This document shows positions 61,175 to 64,000 of a stretch of DNA of 64,000 bases, piece by piece (within the stretch, counting starts at the first letter, position 1; each line of letters begins with the position of its first letter). Position numbers and translations under genes: made by a program. The notes under the pieces are model-generated. The model ran no database searches and was not told the origin of the DNA. It saw only the letters and a list, made by a program, of their open reading frames with translations. This DNA is from Odiellus spinosus (lineage: Eukaryota > Arthropoda > Arachnida > Opiliones > Phalangiidae), in the NCBI GenBank assembly GCA_963920705.1, contig CAWUCO010000291.1, positions 1,922,001-1,986,000 on the forward strand, in the 5' to 3' direction.

Positions 61175-64000
61175 GCGTTCAATCTTTGGCGTTCAATCTT
61201 TGGCGTTCAATCTTTGGCGTCCAATATTTGGCGTTCAATCTTTGGCGTTCAATATTTTGGTCTTCAATATTTGGCATTCAATCTTTGGCGTTCAATATTT
61301 GGCGTTCAATCTTTGGCGTTCAATATTTGGCGTTCAATTTTTGGCGTTCAATCTTTGGCGTTCAATCTTTGGCGTCCAATATTTGGCGGTCAATCTTTGG
61401 CGTTCAATCTTTAGCATTCAATATTTGGCATTCAATATTTGGCGTTCAATCTTTTACGTTTCATCTTTGGCGTTCAATATTAGACGTTCAATATTTGGCG
61501 TCAATCATTGGCGTTCAATCTTTGGCGTTCAATATTTGGCGTTCAATCCTTGGCGTTCAATCTTTGGCGTTCAATCTTTGGCGTTCAATATTTGACGTCA
61601 ATATTTGGCGTCAATCTTTGGCGTTCATATTTGGCGTTCAATTTTTGGCGTTCAATATTTGGCGTTCAATCTTTGGCGTTCAATTTGTGGCGTTCAATCT
61701 GTGGCGTTCAATATTTGGCGTTCAATCTTTGGCGTTCGATCTTTGGCGTTCGATCTTTGGCGTTCAATATTTGGCGTTCTTATTTGGCGTTCAATCTTTG
61801 CGTTCAATCTGTGGCGTTCAATCTGTGGCGTTCAATATTTGGCGTTCAATATTTGACGTTCAATCTTTGGCGTTCAATCTTTGGCGTTCAATATTTGGCG
61901 TTCAATCTTTGGCATTCAATATTTGGCGTTCAATCCTTGGCGTTCAATCTGTGGCGTTCAATATTTGGCGTTCAATATTTGACGTTCAATCTTTGGCTTT
62001 CAATATTAGGCATTCAATATTTGGCGTTCAATCTTTGGCGTTCAATCTTTGGCGTTCAATCTTTGGCGTTCAATATTTGACGTTCAATATATGGCGTTCA
62101 GTCTTTGGTGTTCAATCTTTGGCGTTCATTATTTGGCGTTCAATCTTTGGCGTTCAATTTGTGGCGTTCAATCTGTGGCGTTCAATATTTGGCGTTCAAT
62201 ATTTGACGTTCAATCTTTGGCGTTCAATCTTTGGCATTCAATATTTGGCATTCAATATTTGGCGTTCAATCTTTGGCGTTTCATCTTTAGCGTTCTATAT
62301 TTGACTTTCAATATTTGGCGTTCAATCTTTGGCGTTCAATATATGGCGTTCAATCTGTGGCGTTCAATATTTGGCGTTCAATATTTGGCGTTCAATCTTT
62401 GGCGTTCAATGCTGGCGTTAATCTTTGGCGTTCAATGCTGGCGTTTATCTTTGGCGTTCAATCTTTGTCGTTCAATCTTTGGCGTTGAATCTTTGGCGTT
62501 GTATATTTGGCGCATAATCTTTGGCGTTCAATATTTGGCGTTCAATCTTTGGCGTTCAATATTTGGCGTTCAATATTTGGCGTTCAATATTTGGCGTTCA
62601 ATATTTGGTTTTCAATCTTTGGCGTTCAATATTTGGCGTTCAATCTGTGGCGTTCAAAATTTGGCGTTCAATATTTGGCGTTCAATCTTTGGCGTTCAAT
62701 GCTGGCGTTAATCTTTGGCGTTCAATCTTTGGCGTTCAATCTTTGGCGTTCAATATTTGGCGTTCAATATTTGGTCTTCAATATTTGGCATTCAATCTTG
62801 GGCGTTCACTATTTGGCGCACAATCTTTGGCATTCAATATTTGGCGTTCAATCTTTGGCGTTCAATATTTGGCGTTCAATCTTTGGCTTTCAATCTTTGG
62901 CGTTCAATCTTTGGCGTTCAATCTTTGGCGTTCAATCTTTTATCGATCAATCTTTGGCGTTCAATATTTGACGTTCAATATATGACGTTCAATCTTTGGT
63001 GTTCAATCTTTGGCGTTCAATATTTGGCGTTCAATCTTTGGCGTTCAATTTGTGGCGTTCAATCTGTGGCGTTCAATATTTGGCGTTCAATATTTGACGT
63101 TCAATCTTTGGCGTTCAATCTTTGGCATTCAATATTTGGCATTCAATATTTGGCGTTCAATCTTTGGCGTTTCATCTTTGGCGTTAAATATTTGACGTTC
63201 AATATTTGGCGTCAATTTTGGCGTTCAATATTTGGCGTTCAATTTTTGGCGTTCAATATTTGGCTTTCAATATTTGGCGTTCAATCTTTGGCGTTTCATC
63301 TTTGGCGTTCAATATTTGACGTTCAATATTTGGCGCCAATCTTTGGCGTTCAATATTTGGCATTCAATTTTTGGCGTTCAATATTTGGCGTTCAATCTTT
63401 GGCGTTCAATCTTTGGCGTTCAATCTTTGACGTTCAATATTTGGCGTTCAATCTTTGGCGTTCAATCTTTGGCGTTCAATATTTGGCGTTCAATCTTTGG
63501 CGTTCAATCTTTGGCGTTCAATCTGTGGCGTTCAATCTGTGGCGTTCAATATTTGGCGTTCAATATTTGACGTTCAATCTTTGGCGTTCAATCTTTGGCG
63601 TTCAATATTTGGCGTTCAATCTTTGGCGTTCAATATTTGGCGTTCAATCCTTGGCGTTCAATCTGTGGCGTTCAATATTTGGCGTTCAATATTTGACGTT
63701 CAATCTTTGGCGTTCAATCTTTGGCTTTCAATATTAGGCATTCAATATTTGGCGTTCAATCTTTGGCGTTCAATCTTTGGCGTTCAATATTTGACGTTCA
63801 ATATTTGGCGTCAATCTTTGTTGTTCGATATTTGGCGTTCAATTTTTGGCGTTCAATCCTTGTCGTTCAATCTGTGGCGTTCAATATTTGGCGTTCAATA
63901 TTTGGCGTTCAATATTTGGCGTTCAATATTTGACGTTCAATCTTTGGCGTTCAATCTTTGGCGTTCAATATTTGGCGTTCAATCTTTGGCGTTCAATCTT
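61175..64000 (+). repeat. Distal family-2 stretch with scattered rare variants
   Basis: The first part (to about 62,000) repeats the block at 55.9-56.7 kb at an offset of 5,274 bp. Beyond 62 kb there are many variants seen once or twice: gcgttgaatc and gcgttgtata near 62,484-62,500, ggttttc near 62,608, the ATCGAT unit at 62,942, GGCGCC at 63,332 and repeated cgtttcatc units. The paired short-unit cassette at 62,411 is the only pair after 46 kb. Nothing other than the repeat is present. Confidence 0.7.
62936..62952 (+). repeat. Aberrant 15-bp unit carrying ATCGAT
   Basis: One unit reads cttttatcgatcaat instead of ctttggcgttcaat. It is one base longer and four or more bases changed, and it creates ATCGAT at 62,942-62,947. 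I saw no other copy in the window. It is useful as a single-copy landmark in otherwise repetitive DNA. There is no sign of a function. Confidence 0.7.

Larger units (their letters stand above)
1..64000 (+). repeat. 14-bp tandem satellite array, unit TTTGGCGTTCAATM, filling the window
   Basis: Every stretch I read can be parsed into head-to-tail copies of a 14-bp unit, TTTGGCGTTCAATM, with M mostly A or C and rarely T or G. Diverged units include 13-mers (gttggcgttcaat, ctgggcgttcaat), 12-mers (gctggcgttaat) and 15-mers (containing caaatattt), which slip the phase locally. The orientation is constant: no run of the complement (attgaacgcc) was seen. No unique DNA longer than a few bases interrupts the array, and both window ends lie inside it. 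Each unit has one CpG, and every A-type unit contains AATATT (an SspI site). Minisatellite or satellite DNA of this kind grows by unequal exchange and replication slippage. A structural or centromeric role is possible but nothing here proves one. The family is not one I recognise by name. Confidence 0.98.
46080..64000 (+). repeat. Family-2 higher-order domain, second segment
   Basis: From about 46 kb the array carries cgttcttattt (about 46,335, 51,370, 55,151, 55,707, 57,408, 58,735, 59,208, 60,367, 61,775), cattccatc (about 48,131, 50,688, 54,468, 56,949, 58,271), ttaactttc and tggacttc variants. The cattgacg module and the caaatattt 15-mer do not occur. The short 12-mer appears singly (46,065, 46,733, 47,554, 49,366, 53,050, 57,597, 62,701) with one paired exception at 62,411 and 62,437. 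The last 2 kb have more scattered substitutions than the rest, such as gcgttgaatc near 62,484 and an ATCGAT-bearing unit at 62,942. The domain runs off the window. Confidence 0.78.

Noticed and set aside
62484..62510. Possible array break at gcgttgaatc and gcgttgtata.
   Set aside because: These are one- to three-base changes in single units, and the repeat continues on both sides in the same orientation.
1..64000. CRISPR array.
   Set aside because: The units are contiguous 14-mers with no spacers, no leader and no cas genes.
1..64000. Plasmid or phage origin iterons.
   Set aside because: Iteron sets hold a few copies of about 17-22 bp beside a replication gene and an AT-rich region. Here there are thousands of 14-mers and no gene.
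1..64000. Telomeric repeat.
   Set aside because: The unit lacks the G-rich strand bias of telomere repeats, and I know of no telomerase template product of this form. The internal higher-order structure also argues against it.
1..64000. CENP-B box or another named centromere protein site.
   Set aside because: The unit does not contain the CENP-B box core. A centromere role remains only a hypothesis from array size.
1..64000. NFI binding sites, because TTGGC occurs in every unit.
   Set aside because: Only the direct half-site is present. The inverted partner GCCAA at the required spacing is absent in the consensus.
1..64000. tRNA, rRNA, riboswitch, promoter or terminator signals.
   Set aside because: The sequence never departs from the 14-bp unit long enough to form any of these. 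The TTG...CAA mini-palindrome inside each unit is too short to call a hairpin element.

Overview
The whole 64 kb window is one uninterrupted tandem array of a 14-bp unit, TTTGGCGTTCAATM, where M is A or C in nearly equal use. I found no gene, RNA gene, mobile element, CRISPR array, promoter or other non-repetitive sequence. The array is already running at base 1 and still running at base 64,000, so neither edge is visible. If every unit were 14 bp there would be about 4,570. Diverged 12-, 13- and 15-bp units shift the phase locally. All units point the same way.

The organism cannot be named from this sequence. A monotonous satellite of at least 64 kb with layered segmental duplications fits a eukaryotic nuclear genome (heterochromatin, centromeric, subtelomeric or B-chromosome-like DNA) far better than a bacterium, plasmid or phage. 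This is inference, because there is no unique sequence to place it. GC is near 40% judging from the two unit types, with one CpG in almost every unit.

Above the 14-bp level, variant units fall into two families that alternate. Family 1 (about 1-12,200 and 19,944-46,080) carries a cattgacg...ctgggcg module, a paired 12-bp short-unit cassette and a 15-bp unit followed by a tttttcg unit. Family 2 (about 12,200-19,940 and 46,080-64,000) lacks these. It carries cgttcttattt, cattccatc, and tggacttc or tttttacttc variants, and only single short-unit cassettes apart from one pair at 62,411. One 513-bp family-2 block lies inside family 1 at 22,534-23,046. It matches 18,849-19,361 and looks like a non-tandem copy.

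The array is built of nested duplications at many scales. Local tandem copies have steps of 238, 359, 432, 458, 500, 601, 1,173, 1,286, 1,463 and 2,848 bp. A pair of blocks of about 3.6-3.7 kb fills 48,258-55,640. A large duplication of roughly 20-28 kb reappears at about 30.8-42 kb. Several copies show no difference where I compared them, so they are either very recent or assembly products.

The plus strand has long open frames in all three phases because the unit has no stop codon in any phase and 14 is not divisible by 3. They read the same 14-residue peptide (LAFNLWRSIFGVQS or Y), start at TTG and end at chance point variants. I do not treat them as genes.
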